A stretch of DNA of 64,000 bases from Okapia johnstoni (taxonomy: Eukaryota; Chordata; Mammalia; Artiodactyla; Giraffidae): contig CM044312.1 of assembly GCA_024291935.2 (NCBI GenBank), positions 49,234,001 to 49,298,000 on the forward strand, read 5' to 3'. A model generated the notes under the pieces. It did no database searches and was not told the origin of the DNA. It saw nothing but the letters and a program-made list of their open reading frames with translations. A program made the translations under genes and the position numbers. Within the stretch, counting starts at the first letter, position 1. Every line of letters starts with the position of its first letter. This document shows, one piece after another, positions 28,451 to 41,012 of this stretch.

Positions 28451-29721
28451 AGAATTTGGAGTTCCCGCAGAATAGAAACTCTAAGTTTATTCATTGCAAT
28501 TACTAAAACCTGTACTCTGTGCTCTTTCCACTCAGTGGGAACAGGTTTGGATATGTAATAAATGATGATGGCACAGCTTCCTGTCCAGTTGGAAGAAAAT
28601 AAAGTTAGACTTCTCTCCAATTTGTTAGAAAAGAATTTTATACTCAAACTCAATTAACATAGAATCTAGGAGGATTAAAGTGAAAGGTGACACTGAGTGT
28701 CCCCAGGGCCTCTTATTATCAATGTGCCTGTGGACACGTGAACCGGCAGTGGCTTTGCAGGACTGTCTGTCACCGTGTGTGATCCCCATGTCTGCTTGGT
28801 GGTCCTGGCACGGGGTCAGCATTGCTTCTCTGTGTCTCTCTAAATGTGCTAGAAATGTCCATTTTCAGTGCTGCCTAATACACAGTACACAGAAGTTCAA
28901 GTTAACCTAAGCTACCTGCTCCTCAAGTGGTCGACAGGTAATAGACCTATAGGTGTTTATCATTATAAATAACCTTGTAATCAATACCCCTATGTAGTCA
29001 GCTTTTTCTGTATTTTACAGTCAGGCTTTGAGTTGGATTCCTAAACATGGGGTTAATGGATCGATGTTTTAAAGCTTTTAGTACCAATAAATTAGGTAAA
29101 CACTTGCCAAATTATTTTTCTAAGAAAAACAATGTTTTTTAATTTTTAATTGTTTCAGGACAAATATTTATTTTTTCTTTAATAAAATGTGTTAATTTTT
29201 TTTTTTCCTTTGGGTTTGTTTCTACCTAAGCTTTGAAAATCCTTCCCTGTTCAGAGTTCTGAGAGCTGTCTGATTGTGATAGCTTCTATGATTGCTTCTT
29301 TAAAAAAGTATTTACCCATTATTTTAGTGTTTGGTGTGAGATGAGGTTCTGTGTGGCTGCTGACAATTCACTGGAGAAAAGTATGTTTACATATGTAAGT
29401 TCTGGACTATTTCTTCACCCCATCGGCTCATGTGGGAAGAAAGATAACGGGATGCTGAGATGGTAGCTTTCCTAATATAGAGAATGAGATTGATTCTTTC
29501 CTCATCTGGTTGACTCTTAAGCAATTTGTTATCTTGCCAGTTAGCTTGAAAATGTGCTCCTGTGTTAAAATTAAGGGAGAAGTCCCCTTGAATGGAAGTT
29601 TCTCTGAGTTATGCAGAAGTCACTAGATAGAAAAATGTTTAAGATGAAGCAGATATCCTTAAAAGGGTCTGAGACAACCCTGGCATGAACAAAATGCTGT
29701 CAAATTGATGAAGGCAAACCT

Positions 29722-29855
29722 TAGGACAGTGGTTCTCTACTGGGGTGGGGGGTAGGTATGTACTTTGCTGCCCTGGGGTCATCTGTCCATATCTGGAGAT
29801 GTTTGATTTGTCACAGTTGGAGATGACAGTCAGTGTTGCTGACATGGAGACACCT
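29722..29855. repeat. MER20-like fragment
   Basis: AGTGGTTCTCTACTGGGGTG, 'CCATATCTGGAGATGTTTG' and TGTCACAGTTGGAG. Confidence 0.55.
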
Positions 29856-30509
29856 TTTCCTAGAACATATCTGTAAAAGATCTGATTTTGAGCAGATCAC
29901 CCTAGCTCTGTGAAGACCCCTGGGTAGGCCAGAGTCAGAATGTGAGTTGGGATGGAGAGGGCGGGCTTGTGGAGGTCAGAGGATAGAAGTTCTGGAATGT
30001 CGGTGCAGCGGGGGAGGTTGGCTCCGTTCCACGGGGCAGCAGGAGGCACTGGAGGCCCTGAGTTGGGGTACGCTTCATCTGTCCATCCAGGACATCCATT
30101 GTAGCACAATGAATGAAAGAGTGGTCTCTCTTCACCCAAGCTGGGCAGACCCTGGATGCCGACTTCCCACTGCTGGGGTTCACAGATGTCCACTGTTCAC
30201 TTTAGAAATATTAATAGATGCTAAGCCGAGCATCTTCCACGCATCTCTCACTATTCACTCTCCATCCTTCTCCACTCTCTTGTGAACCCCAGAAGACTAA
30301 TTTATGTGGACTATATTAGTGGTTCCTTTGCCCTCTGGAATTTGCTGGATACTGAAGGGAGGTAGGAAAGGGCGGTCTGAGTGTTTACTCTTCAGCTCCT
30401 TTTCCGTTGGCAGTTGAGGAGGCCCTGTCTGTACAGCTCGGCCTTAGGTCTAGGGTGGACAATGGCTCCTCCTTGCTATTCCCCCTGGAGAACTTGGATG
30501 GATGGTTGC

Positions 30510-31135
30510 TTTTGTGTGTTAATTTAGCTGGGCCCTGGGGCTCAGATCTGTAGTCAAACACTATTCTGTATGTTTCTGGGAGAGTGTGTTTGGATGAGAT
30601 TAACGTTTAAATTAGTGGACTTTGGGTAAAACAGATTGACTTCCATAATGTGAGTGGGCCCCATACAATCAGTTGAAGTACTGAATAGAAGGATTGACTT
30701 CCCCTGAGCAAGAGGGAATTTTGCCAGCAGATGGTTCTCAGACTTGAACTGGCTATTGAATTGGCTCTTTCTGGTTCTCCAACCTGCTGGTCCGTCCTGC
30801 AGGTTTTGGACTTGTCTGCCTCCATGATACTTCAGAATTGTGTGAGCCAACTGTTTAAATCTTTCTGTATGTATATTTGCATCCCTGGTGGCTCAGATGG
30901 TAATGAATCTGCCTGCAAAGAGGAGACCTGGGTTCAATCCCTGGGTTGGGAAGATCCCCTGGAGAAGGGAATGGCCACCCACTCCAGTATTCTTGCCTGG
31001 AAAATTCCATGGACCAAGGAGCTTAGTGGGCTACAGTCCATGGGGTTGCAAAGAGCCAACACAACTGGGCAGCTAACACACACACACACACCACAGCCTG
31101 TTGGTTCTGCCTCTCTGGAGGGCCCTGACTAACTA
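30510..31135 (-). repeat. Old dispersed repeat, family A, reversed copy split by a SINE
   Basis: 'TTTGGATGAGATTAACGTTT', 'TTTTGGACTTGTCTGCCTCC' and, after the SINE, CTGTTGGTTCTGCCTCTCTG with CCTGACTAAC are the reverse complement of the order seen near 5.3, 36.8 and 52.2 kb. Confidence 0.6.
30880..31095 (+). mobile_element. Bov-tA SINE with CA tail
   Basis: 'GGTTCAATCCCTGGGTTGGG', 'CACTCCAGTATTCTTGCC', ending in (CA)n. Confidence 0.9.
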
Positions 31136-32559
31136 GACTAATTAGGTTATAAAACTGATTCTGAGAAAGATTAAACAATTGTCCCAATACCTTTCAGCCA
31201 AGAGCGTAACCTCTGCCCTCCTGGACAAAGAACAGGAGCCCCAGGCCTAGATCTGGAGAAGGTTCTGGCTGGAGTGTCCAGAGAGCCCATCCTGGGAGCA
31301 CAGCCTTTAAGTTCAAGGCTGACTGGGAGCCTCCCCTGCATGTTTGGTTCTGCCTGGATGACTTCCTCTGTGAAGGCAGATGGGGACAGGCAGCTGGGCT
31401 GAGAAGGAGATGACCTGGGAAGATGGCCCAGGGCTGAGTTTAGAGTGGCCTGGAAGCTGCAGTGAAGTATGACTTCCAACAGGCTGTCTGGGGCCCAGGC
31501 TTGGGGACATCTCTCAGCCTGCAGGGCTAGGCTGTTCTCTGATTTCTGTCTCCCTAACCCTCCTGCTCCTCCAGGGCTAGTGGCCTCTTAACCTTCTCCC
31601 ACCGTCCTCACCAGGACATTCCCCCCACTGTTCCCCAATCAAGTGTGCAGAGTGACGTTATGGCCATGAGAGCCCAGAGGCCACTGCCCAATCACCGTGT
31701 CATTGGGAGAATATGCTTATCATTGGGAGGCAGGCAGATGCCGAGAAACATCTTACAGATGGCTTGATTGAGGCCCTTGGAGGCTGAGGGTCCTGGCAGT
31801 GAGTCTTTGACAGGACTGAGACCCTACCCAGCACTCCTGACTCCCCATGTAGGACTTTTCTAGAACCTGGTTACAGCCACACTCTGACCCCGCCACAGTA
31901 CCCCTGTTTGGCAGTGGGGATCGGGCAGGGCTGGGCTTGGTAACCTTGGTGGCCTTCCTTGCCTCACAAAGTCTTAGGGGCTGACGGAGAGTATTTGGGA
32001 ACAGGCACTATACTCTCCCCACAGCATTTCCTGCTTTCTTGTCCAGCACTCCACTCCAGACCCCCCTCTTGCATAACATCTGCTCGAAGATAGGGGCAGG
32101 GCCCCACCAGCCCCTCACTTCAACCCTCACTCCCTGAAGCCCCAGAGAAGACCAAGTTTCCACCTCAGCTAGCCACCCGGACACCTTCCCCCATCCTGCA
32201 TCCTGGTTGGTGGAGAGATGCTCAAAGGGCTGCAGAGAAGGGGGAAGGAGGGCTCCCTCTGCTCACTGGCCAAAGGTCTTGTGATGAAACTCCAGGTTAA
32301 ATCTGAACCTCTCAGCTATGGACAAGAGGTCGCAGTCAAAGCCATAGTAGGGAGGGTAAGGTAGCAGATGGCCAGGTAGTCCCCCTGGGTGGGAAGTGCT
32401 TTTAGTACCAGTGGTCCCCGAGAGGCTGCCCTCTGTGGAGGCCCTGGGTGTGTGCCTCCCATGCAACTGTACAGCAGCCAGGGACACGGCTTCAGAGTCT
32501 TGACTCTGTGTTAAAGACAAGGAAACCTCTGGATGATGGAATATTGGTAAATGTTTCAC
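31136..32559. other. Spacer, nothing recognised
   Basis: GC-rich unique-looking sequence. Antisense open frames (31171-31510) carry no recognisable domain. Confidence 0.45.
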
Positions 32560-32788
32560 GTGTGTGTGTGCACTAAGTCGCTTCAGTTGTGTCCGAGTCT
32601 TTGCTACCCTATGGACTATAGCCTGCCAGGCTCCTCTGTCCATGGGATTCTCCAGGCAAAAATACTGGAGTGGGTTGCCATGCCCTTCTCCAGGGGATCT
32701 TCTCAACCCAGGGATGGAACCTGTGTCTCTGTGTCTCCAGCACTGGCAGGCAGGTTCTTTACCACTAGCGCCACCTGGGAAACCCTCT
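32560..32788 (-). mobile_element. Bov-tA SINE with 12-bp target duplication
   Basis: TAAATGTTTCAC at 32548-32559 and 32789-32800 flanks a reverse copy with 'CTCCTCTGTCCATGGGATTC' and CTTTACCACTAGCGCCACC. Confidence 0.92.
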
Positions 32789-32800
32789 TAAATGTTTCAC

Positions 32801-33554
32801 AGCCAGCTCTTAAAAAGAGAAAAGTGCTGATTTGTGGTGACTGCCAGATTCCATACTGTGAATACTCCCACCATGGTTGATTTTAAGCTCCCAGTGGCTG
32901 AACAACTGGCTCACAAAATTCCCAGAAAATTAACCATTGGCTCTTATGAGCTGGTACAAGTCAGAATGAGTACACTATGGCTTCCAGACTAGGGCTGGCA
33001 GATTGAACAAGTAAAAGTATAGGATGCTCAGTTATTTAAATTTCAGATAAGCAAAATATGTTTTTAAAGGATAATTGTGTTCCTCAAATTGCATAGGACA
33101 TATTATCTAAGTCTTAATTGTCCCTCTGAAATTCAAATAGAACTAAGTATTCTGTATTCCATCTGGCAGCCTTACTACAGGCCCTAAGGGAAAGAGGCAC
33201 AATCCAGGAGTCAGGGATGCTGCTAACACATAAGGTGCCTTTGTGCAAATTAAGGAAAGGTGCTCCCATAGACAGGCAGACAGACAGACAGATAGACGGA
33301 AATTGTAGAAACGTACCATCTGGGCTGATTCATTGGGAAAGAAATTTTCCCTCTGTCTCTGGAAGAACTATGAAAAGAAGGTGCCCTTCTGGGCAGACCA
33401 AATAGGGAAAGTTGTCCTTTCCTTCAGGCTGACTTGGTCCTATCCCTGAGTGCCCTTCAGTCTCCTTTTCCCTGGAGACTACACCCTCTGTGTGAGGTAA
33501 AACCAGCTTAGCTGGGCACCGCAACCCGGACAAGACCCGAATCTGGGTCTCCTT
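32801..33554. other. Spacer, short GACA repeat
   Basis: A (GACA)n/GATA run at about 33272-33298. Otherwise nothing recognised. Confidence 0.5.
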
Positions 33555-34301
33555 ATGGCAGAAAGTAAAGAAGAACTAAAGAGCCTCTTGATGAAAGTGA
33601 AAGAGGAGAGTGAAAAAGTTGGCTTAAAACTCAACATTAAGAAAACTAAGATCATGGCATCCGGTCCCATCACTTCATGGCAAATAGATGGGGAAACAGT
33701 GTCAGACTTTGTGTTTTGGGGCTCCAAAATCACTGCAGATGGTGACTACAGCCATGAAATTAAAAGACGCTTACTCCTTGGAAGGAAAGTTATGACCAAC
33801 CTAGATAGCATATTAAAAATCAGAGACATTACTTTGTCAACAAAGTTCCGTCTAGTCAAGGCTATGGTTTTTCCAGTAGTCATGTGTGGATGTGAGAGTT
33901 GGGCTATAAAGAAAGATGAGCATAGAAGAATTGATGCTTTTGAACTCTGGTGTTGGAGGAGACTCTCGAGAGTTCCTCGGACTGCAAGGAGATCCAACCA
34001 GTCCATCCTAAGGGAGATCAATCCTGAATATTCATTGGAAGGACTGATGCTGAAGCTGAAACTCCAATACTTTGGCCACCTGATGTGAAGGACTGACTCA
34101 TTGAAAAAGACCCTGATGCTGGGAAAGATTGAAGGCGGGAGGAGAAGGGGATGACAGAGGATGAGATAGTTGGATGGCATCACCGACTCAATGGACATGA
34201 GTTTGAGTAAACTCTGGGAGTTGGTGATGGACAGGGAGGCCTGGTGTGCCGCAGTTCATAGGGTTGCAAAGAGTCAGACACAACGGAGTAACTGAACTGA
34301 A
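33555..34301 (+). mobile_element. BovB LINE, truncated 3' end with a 177-codon open frame
   Basis: The frame 33555-34088 reads MAESKEELKSLLMKVKEESE, then ITADGDYSHEIKRRLLLGRK and 'CWRRLSRVPRTARRSNQSIL', the C-terminal region after the BovB reverse transcriptase. It lacks the endonuclease and most of the RT. The tail is TAACTGAACTGAA. Confidence 0.92.
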
Positions 34302-35599
34302 TTTACCTGAGACCCATCAAGTTGCCTGCCAGCTCACAGGTGGTCCCTGAAACAACCACCCTGAGCCTGAATTGACCTGGGGAGGCATGGAGAGCCACTT
34401 GTTCCAAAGAGCTTCCTTTGGGGCAGAAGACTTGAGCAGAAAAACCCAGGAGAAAAGAAATCCTCCAACAACCCCCAAGTACCACCTTAAAACTGAGAAG
34501 GGATCCTTCTGTCTTTAGGGAGACTGGAGTGGAAGGCAAAATCCTAATGACCATCAGCTTAGGAGCGCAGTGTTGAAATGTTCAGACAGCCAACCTGGAG
34601 CAAGATGCCCAAATCAGGCCACAGGAGCCAGAGACCCAGACCTTGCTGTGTACTAAGAGGTCAGAGAACCAGGAGAGGGGAGAGCAAAGAAGCAGAAGAT
34701 GGAATATTGTGAAGAGCAAGAGGTGTCCCCTGGGCAGTATTCAAGTCAGGGCACATACAAAAATGACCATGAGCATTGGGGTAAATGGAGAAGGCTGGTC
34801 ATGGCTATCCAGCCTGTGGTCTCTGGCCAGATAGGGTTTAGCCAGCTTCCAGGAGGCCTGAGGAGGTGGTGATCTCAGCACACATATTCCCAGTTTGCAG
34901 CAGGTTGCTATGGATGATCCCCCACGGGGATCATTTGTATTATTTAGACACGATCAGGCACGTTCAGGGTGGTACAGCGTTAGATGGTTTGTATTATTTA
35001 GGTTGAAAAGATAAGCTGCTGTAACAAAAGACAGGGCCATCCCCACTTCCAAAAATAAAAACAAACAAATAAATAAGCAAACAAAGCCCAAATCACACTC
35101 AAGTTTACTTCTCTTACTTGTAAGCTTCTGAACTCCAGGCCACCAGATGACTCTGCTCCACGTAGTCATTCAGGGAACCAGGTGCTTTCCATCTTATTTC
35201 TGCCAGCCCCGAGGGAAGCATGCTCAAATGAAGGTGAGCACCAGAATCACATAGAGATCTGGTTTCATACAAATTGCTGGCACCACCCTCAGAACTTCAG
35301 TAGATCCAAAGGTAAGGACTACGAATCTGCATATCTAACAAGTTCTCAGGTGATACTGGTGTTTTGGTGGCCACAGTTTGAGAATCACTGCCCTAGGGTG
35401 CTGTCTTGTGTTTATGGTCACAGCAAACACCCATAGGTGCAGCTGTGCTCAGGATTACTGAAGAGAAAAGAGTATGGAAAAGGTGGGGCCTGGTCTTAAA
35501 GTGCTGGCCCTCTCATTCTCTTTCTTTGGTGACCATTAGTTCCATGGTCACGTCCAACTGCAAGAAAAGCTGGGAAATGCAGTCTGAATGGGAAGCCAC
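34302..35599. other. Spacer with MER5A-like copy
   Basis: MER5A-like at 35222-35396 ('CACCAGAATCACATAGAGAT', GATACTGGTGTTTTGGTGG, 'TTTGAGAATCACTGCCCTAG'). 34302-35220 shows nothing I can name. Confidence 0.55.
35222..35396. repeat. MER5A-like element
   Basis: Nearly complete diverged MER5A, with both the ATCACATAGAGATCTGG start and the TTTGAGAATCACTG end. Confidence 0.65.
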
Positions 35600-36409
35600 T
35601 TCAGTTCAGTTCAGTCGCTCAGTCGTGTCTGACTCTTTGTGACCCCATGAATCGCAGCACACCAGGCTTCCCTGTCTATCACCAACTCCTGGAGTTTACC
35701 CAAACTCATGTCCATCGAGTCGCTGATGTCATCCAGCCATCTCATCCTCTGTCATCCCCTTCTCCTCCTGCCCCCAATCCTTCCCAGCATCAGGGTCTTT
35801 TCCAATGAATCAACTCTTCGCATGAGGTGGTCAAAGTATTGGAGGTTCAGCTTCAACATTAGTCCTTCCAATGAACACCCAGGACTGATCTCCTTTAGGA
35901 TGGACTGGTTGGATCGCCTTGCAGTCCGAGGAACTCTCAAGAGTCTTCTCCAACACCACAGTTCAAAAGTATCATTCTTTGGCGTTCAGCTTTCTTCACA
36001 GTCCAACTCTCACATCCATACATGACTACTGGAAAAACTATAGCCTTGACTAGATGGACCTTTGTTGGCAAGGTAATGTCTCTGCTTTTTAATATGCTGT
36101 CTAGGTTGGTCATAAATTTCCTTCCAAGGAGTAAGTGTCTTTTAATTTCATGGCTGCAATCACCATCTGCAGTGATTTTGGAGCCCCCCAAAATAAAGTC
36201 TGACACTGTTTCCACTGTTTCCCCATCTATTTCCCATGAAGTGATGTGACTGGATGCCATGATCTTAGTTTTATGAATGTTGAGCTTTAAGCCAACTTTT
36301 TCACTCTCCTCTCTCACTTTCATCAAGAGGCTCTTTAGTTCCTCTTCACTTTCTGCCATAAGGGTGGTGTCATCTGCATATCTGAGGTTATTGATATTTC
36401 TCCTGGCTT
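35600..36409 (-). mobile_element. BovB LINE, truncated 3' end, reverse orientation
   Basis: Starts with TTCAGTTCAGTTCAGTCGCT. On the minus strand it codes ADDTTLMAESEEELKSLLMK, FILGGSKITADGD and YGCESWTVKKAERQ, so it reaches back to the YADD-type RT active-site motif. Two frames are needed, so it is inactive. Confidence 0.92.
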
Positions 36410-36816
36410 TCCCACCTCCAAATATATTGCAAATGAAGGAAAGAATGGATTCTGGGGGCAATCAGTGGATTTTGCCATGGTGCTTTGAGAAAAATTTCCA
36501 TTGGTTTACCTGGACCAGCATTTTCAGGTAGAATGCTTTTTTAGAGGATATTACATTGTGATTTCCAACGGATAACATCTTCTTGTTGCAATCAGGAACT
36601 ATTCACAAGTTGGCACTGGCAGCTGTGTCTGAGGGTTTGGGATCTGCACTTGATGGTGAAAGCACCAGAATATGGAGTGACTGTGGGAGACTGCAGTTTT
36701 CTCTAGAGAAGGCATCTTTTATATCTGGGCAGTGTCTAAGGAGCTTTGTGCAAGAATTTCTCAGGACCATTGCAGAATGGGTATGCAGCAAGGTGGTTTG
36801 AGGGGGGATGCTTAGA
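36410..36816. other. Spacer, nothing recognised
   Basis: No named repeat or exon seen. Confidence 0.45.
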
Positions 36817-37412
36817 GTTCTCTGGAGAAACAGAACTAGTAGAATGTATACAAATAAAAGAGAGAGGTAAGAGAGATAAGTCTGCAGGGCAGGCTGGCAG
36901 TTTGGAGACCCTGGGAGGAGTCGATGTTATAGCTTGAGACAAAGGCAGTCTGAAGACAGAATGCCATCTTCCCTGGGAGGCCTCTATCTTTTCCTCTTAA
37001 GGCCTTCAGTGGACTGAGTGAGTCCCACCTCATTATGGAGAGTAATACGCTTTGCTGTTGTTCAGTAGCCCAGTCATGTCCGACTCTTTGCGACCCCATG
37101 GGCTGCAACGTGCCAGGCTTCCCTGTCCCTCAGCATCTCCTGAAGTTTGCCCAAGTTCATGTTCATTGCGTTGGTGATGCCGTCCAGCCATTTCATCCTC
37201 TGACGCCCTCTTCTGCTCCTGCCCTCAATCTTTCCCTAAATCAGGGACTTTTCCAGTGAGCTGTCTGTTAGCATCTCAAAGTCAACTGATTTAAATGGTG
37301 ATCTTATCTAAAAAAATACCTTCACAGACACGTCTAGACTGATGTTTGACCAAATATCTGGGTACCATGGCCTAGCCAAGTCAGCATGTGAAATTAACCA
37401 TCACAGATGTGG
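36817..37412 (+). repeat. Old dispersed repeat, family A, split by a BovB fragment
   Basis: Left part to 37053 begins GTTCTCTGGAGAAACAGAAC; right part resumes at about 37273 with TCAAAGTCAACTGATTTAAA and ends AAATTAACCATCACAG. Confidence 0.65.
37054..37272 (-). mobile_element. BovB 3'-end fragment
   Basis: 'TTGTTCAGTAGCCCAGTCAT', CGTTGGTGATGCCGTCCAGC and CTTTTCCAGTGAGCTGTC, minus-oriented, inserted in the older repeat. Confidence 0.88.
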
Positions 37413-39074
37413 GAAAGAATTGTATATACTTCTTGGCTAAGGTAGCCACATTCTCAAAATTTCGTTGGATGCCTCTGCTTACCCCTCACCCTCTGCCTGG
37501 ATGGTCCAGTACACAGGCCTGCCTGAATGGCCTTACTGCACATACTTGCACAGCTGGCTGGACGCCATCATTTCTGAGAGTGAGAGGGCCTGGGATGCTG
37601 TGAGCATGAAAGCCTGAGAGCCTCATTGGGGCTGTGGCAGGCCCATTTCATCGGGCCAGGTGTCTGGGGCGTGGGTCTTCCCTCCCTCTGCAGTCCCATG
37701 TTGGTAGACTTGTGGATAGAGACTGGGATGTGGCCAATGAGGCAGGGCCATGAGGAAAGGGTGTGGATAAACTTTTCCTTCATGTTGCCGAGGACAGTGG
37801 CTTGGGCTAGCTCTGACTTCTGGGAGTGGTGGTCAGGACAGTTGGGAAAGACTGAAGGTTATGTCATTAAAGGATTCTCACAGTGTTCTTCCAACCCAGC
37901 TGGTTCCAACAAGCTTCACCTGGTCAGACCTTTGCTCCCACCTCCCTGAGCCTGGAAAGCAGGTCTTTGGGGAGGACATGGTCATGGGGACAAGCATGTG
38001 TGCTTCTGTTTTCTGGAACCTTCTGATCCAGGGAAATGCCCTGCCCTGCCGTGCCTGTAAGGGGCCCTAAGTTGGAAGGAGATCCATTCATCAGCCCCCT
38101 CTCTGGAGTATCCTGGAGGAGGCATCACATGACCTTTAATTCTCACAGACCATGCAGCAATCCTACCTCCCTGTTCCAAGGCCCTCTCCACAGCTGCTGG
38201 ACTCTGCTGTCAGAGCCCAACAGGGCACCAGGCAGAGTCAGGGACTCCTTAAACTCCTTTGGTTAGACTCATACAAACACAGGAGCTCATGGACTCTCAT
38301 ATGCATAGAGCCACCGCTGCACATGTGTACACACGTGCCTGCAGAGCACTTTCTGTGTTATAAGACATCTAACTTGTCCCTCCAATGCAAAGTCCATAGA
38401 ATTTCCCTCTGCTCCTCTTTCCTCCTCTACTTCCTTCTGGACCTCAGAGGCATAGAATTAATTATTAATATGTCTTGGTTCATGACATCCTCTCATCACT
38501 GGTCCCTTCAAGGCCATCTTTTATTCACTAATGAATTAATAGAAGTACCATAGCAAGCACTTATGAAACAAATACCCCTATGGCACCCAGAACACTGGCA
38601 ATTACGTATATTTACTGTCATGGTTCTCCCCTAACTTGTGCCCTTGCCTCCCACTCCCAAGGCAGCTACTTTTCTGAATCATACGGTCTTTACTCTCTCA
38701 CTTTTATTTTTAAAATGCTATGCTGAAGCCATGTTTCTTACAAAGTTTATGATTTTTTGGTTTACATTGTTTTAAGTTTACACAGAGATCTGTTGTATGT
38801 AATCTTTTGAGGGTTAACTTTTTCACTCACCATTCTATTGTTAAGGCCACTGAGTAGTTCACTGAATTTCTGAGTAGGCAAATAATATGACTGCTAATCA
38901 CTAGTGAGGCAATGCTCGTCTTTGCTACGGCTGGTTTTAGGCTAGCAAGTGGCGTGGAGAATTTGTGATTGCATGCTCTAAAGCTCTTGTTTATTTATTG
39001 GCTCCAGGGGTGGATCCCCATTTATGGAACTTGGAAAAGCATTAACAAATGATTATTATTGGTATTTATAATGA
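37413..39074. other. Spacer, nothing recognised
   Basis: No exon or confident repeat. 38560-38960 is AT-rich with a weak L1-like texture. Confidence 0.4.
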
Positions 39075-39206
39075 TTTCTCTGGAAGAGGAAATAGCAATC
39101 ACTCCAGTATTCTTGCTTGGAAAATCCCATGGACAGAGGAGCCTGGTGGAGTGTAGCCCATGGGGTTGCAAAAAGTCGGACATGACTTAGCAACTGAGTA
39201 TAAATG
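39075..39206 (+). mobile_element. Bov-A monomer SINE
   Basis: 'CACTCCAGTATTCTTGCTTG' and CGGACATGACTTAGCAACTG. Confidence 0.88.
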
Positions 39207-39508
39207 ATTGGGTGTTTATTTTGATGATGTCACGTCTCCTCATGTTCATTATAAGGAGTCATTTTTGAGGACCTCAACCACCACTCGCATTCTGGCAGGA
39301 GAGCTAAGCCCTCTTACAGTGCTTTGTGGGATTCTCCAATTGACAAGAGCACAATGTGAGAAAGTCAGGATGACTGGCGGGGATCAGTTGTAAGAAATGG
39401 GATATATGATGCAATCTACTCCCTCCCCCAGATTGCTGGCAGGACACCCTTCACCCTTCTCTTACTGAGCAGATTGTCCCTTTTTATGTGGCATCTTAAA
39501 GTTATTTC

Positions 39509-39735
39509 AGGAGGCTTGGTGGTAAAGAATCCACCTACCAATGCAGGAGAATGCAGGACACACAGGTTCAATCCCTTGGTCAGGAAGAGACCCTGGAGCA
39601 GAAAATGGCAACTCACTCCAGTACTCTTTCTTGGAAGATTCCATGGACAGAGGAGCCTGGAGGACTACAGTCTATGGGGTCACAAAGAGTCAGATAAGAC
39701 TGAGCGACTGAGCATGACATGCAAAGTTATCTCAA
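39509..39735 (+). mobile_element. Bov-tA SINE
   Basis: 'GGTAAAGAATCCACCTACCA', CACAGGTTCAATCCCTTGG and AAGACTGAGCGACTGAGCAT. Confidence 0.88.
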
Positions 39736-40025
39736 GGTAATTGTATCCCTAGGATCCAGCTATGTGTCTGGAAGAAGAATGAGTTCCTGGGCTTCTCTTG
39801 CTTAACCATTCCATTTCAATGTGTTAAAAAAAAAGTACCACAGTCTGGAAAATATAATACACACATACACATACCAATATGTCTAGCCTAAAATTTACCT
39901 GTATTACTGTATGTTGTAACTGCCTCCTAACTCATCTCTCTGTTTTCCCACTGACCCCTCTACAGTCAATTTTCAACATCAAAGCCAGGGAGATCCTGTT
40001 AAAGCCTGCTCAAAACCCAGTTTAG

Positions 40026-40314
40026 GAGACTTCCCTGGTAGTCCAGAGGTTAAGAACCTGTCTGCCAATGCAGGGCACAGGGGTTTGCTCCCTGGTCCAG
40101 GAAGATCTTGCATGTGGCACAGCAACTAAGCCCATGCACCACAACTACTGAGGCGGCCTGCTGCAACTACTGAAGCGATGAGAGAAGCCACTGCAATGAG
40201 AAACTCATGCACCACAAGGAAAAGTAGCCCCTGATTGCCACAATAGAGAAAGCCCGCTTACAGCAACCAAGATCCAGTGCAGCCATAAACAAGTAAATAA
40301 TTAAAAAAAAAAAA
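40026..40314 (+). mobile_element. CHR-type SINE, near full length
   Basis: 'GACTTCCCTGGTAGTCCAGA', CACAACTACTGAGGCGGCC, 'GAGAAGCCACTGCAATGAGA' and a 12-A tail. Confidence 0.9.
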
Positions 40315-40542
40315 GAAACCAAACAAACTGCAATTCAGATTAAAAGCCCAAGTCCTTCTAAATCACAGGCTTTCATCGTGGGTCCTGCTGCCCCATTCCC
40401 TGCTGGCCTCCCTGTTTCACAAGTACTCAGGCTCGATGTGGTCTCAGGACATTTACACTTGCTGCTGCTTCTACCTGGAGAGCTCTGCTCTGAGCATCTG
40501 TGTGGCTTTTATCTTTTATTCTGTTTTTTGCTGAAATACTGT

Positions 40543-40756
40543 TGTTATTGTTCAGTTGCTAAGTCATGTCTGTCTCTTTTGGGGACCCCATGGACTGGGG
40601 CCCTCCAGGCTCCTCTGTCCATGGGGTTTCCCAGGTGAGAATACTAGAGTGGGTTGCCATTTCTTTTTCCAGGGGATCTTCCCGACCCAGGGATCGACCC
40701 ACGTCTCCTGCATTGGCAGGCGGGTTCTTTACCACTGAGCCACCAGGGAAGCCCGT
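40543..40756 (-). mobile_element. Bov-tA SINE
   Basis: 'GGGTTGCCATTTCTTTTTCC', CCACTGAGCCACCAGGGAA; reverse orientation. Confidence 0.9.
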
Positions 40757-40807
40757 GTGACCTTTAGCACAATCTTAACCTCTCTGAATCTCAGTGTCTT
40801 GTTTTTA

Positions 40808-41012
40808 ATGCATAAGTGTTAGTCGCTCAGTCGTGCCCGACTCTTTGTGACCCCATGGACTGCCGCCCACCACGCTCCTCTGTCCATGAGATTTTCCAAG
40901 CGAGAATACTGGAGTGGGTTGCCATTTCTTTCTCCAGGGGATCCTCCCCACCCAGGGATCGAACCCGGGTCTCCTGCACTGCAGGCAGATTCTTAACCAA
41001 CTGAGCTATGAC
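40808..41012 (-). mobile_element. Bov-tA SINE
   Basis: 'GTTAGTCGCTCAGTCGTGCC', GATCGAACCCGGGTCTCC and TTAACCAACTGAGC. Lies 0.5 kb before the MINDY4 CpG island. Confidence 0.9.

Larger units (their letters stand above)
26893..30509. other. Spacer upstream of INMT
   Basis: 27730-27905 is an L1 3' end with a poly(A). 27610-27650 is CA-rich. MER5A-like at 28275-28450 and a MER20-like piece at 29722-29855. 28925-29270 is T-rich and L1-like. 29856-30509 shows nothing. Confidence 0.5.
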
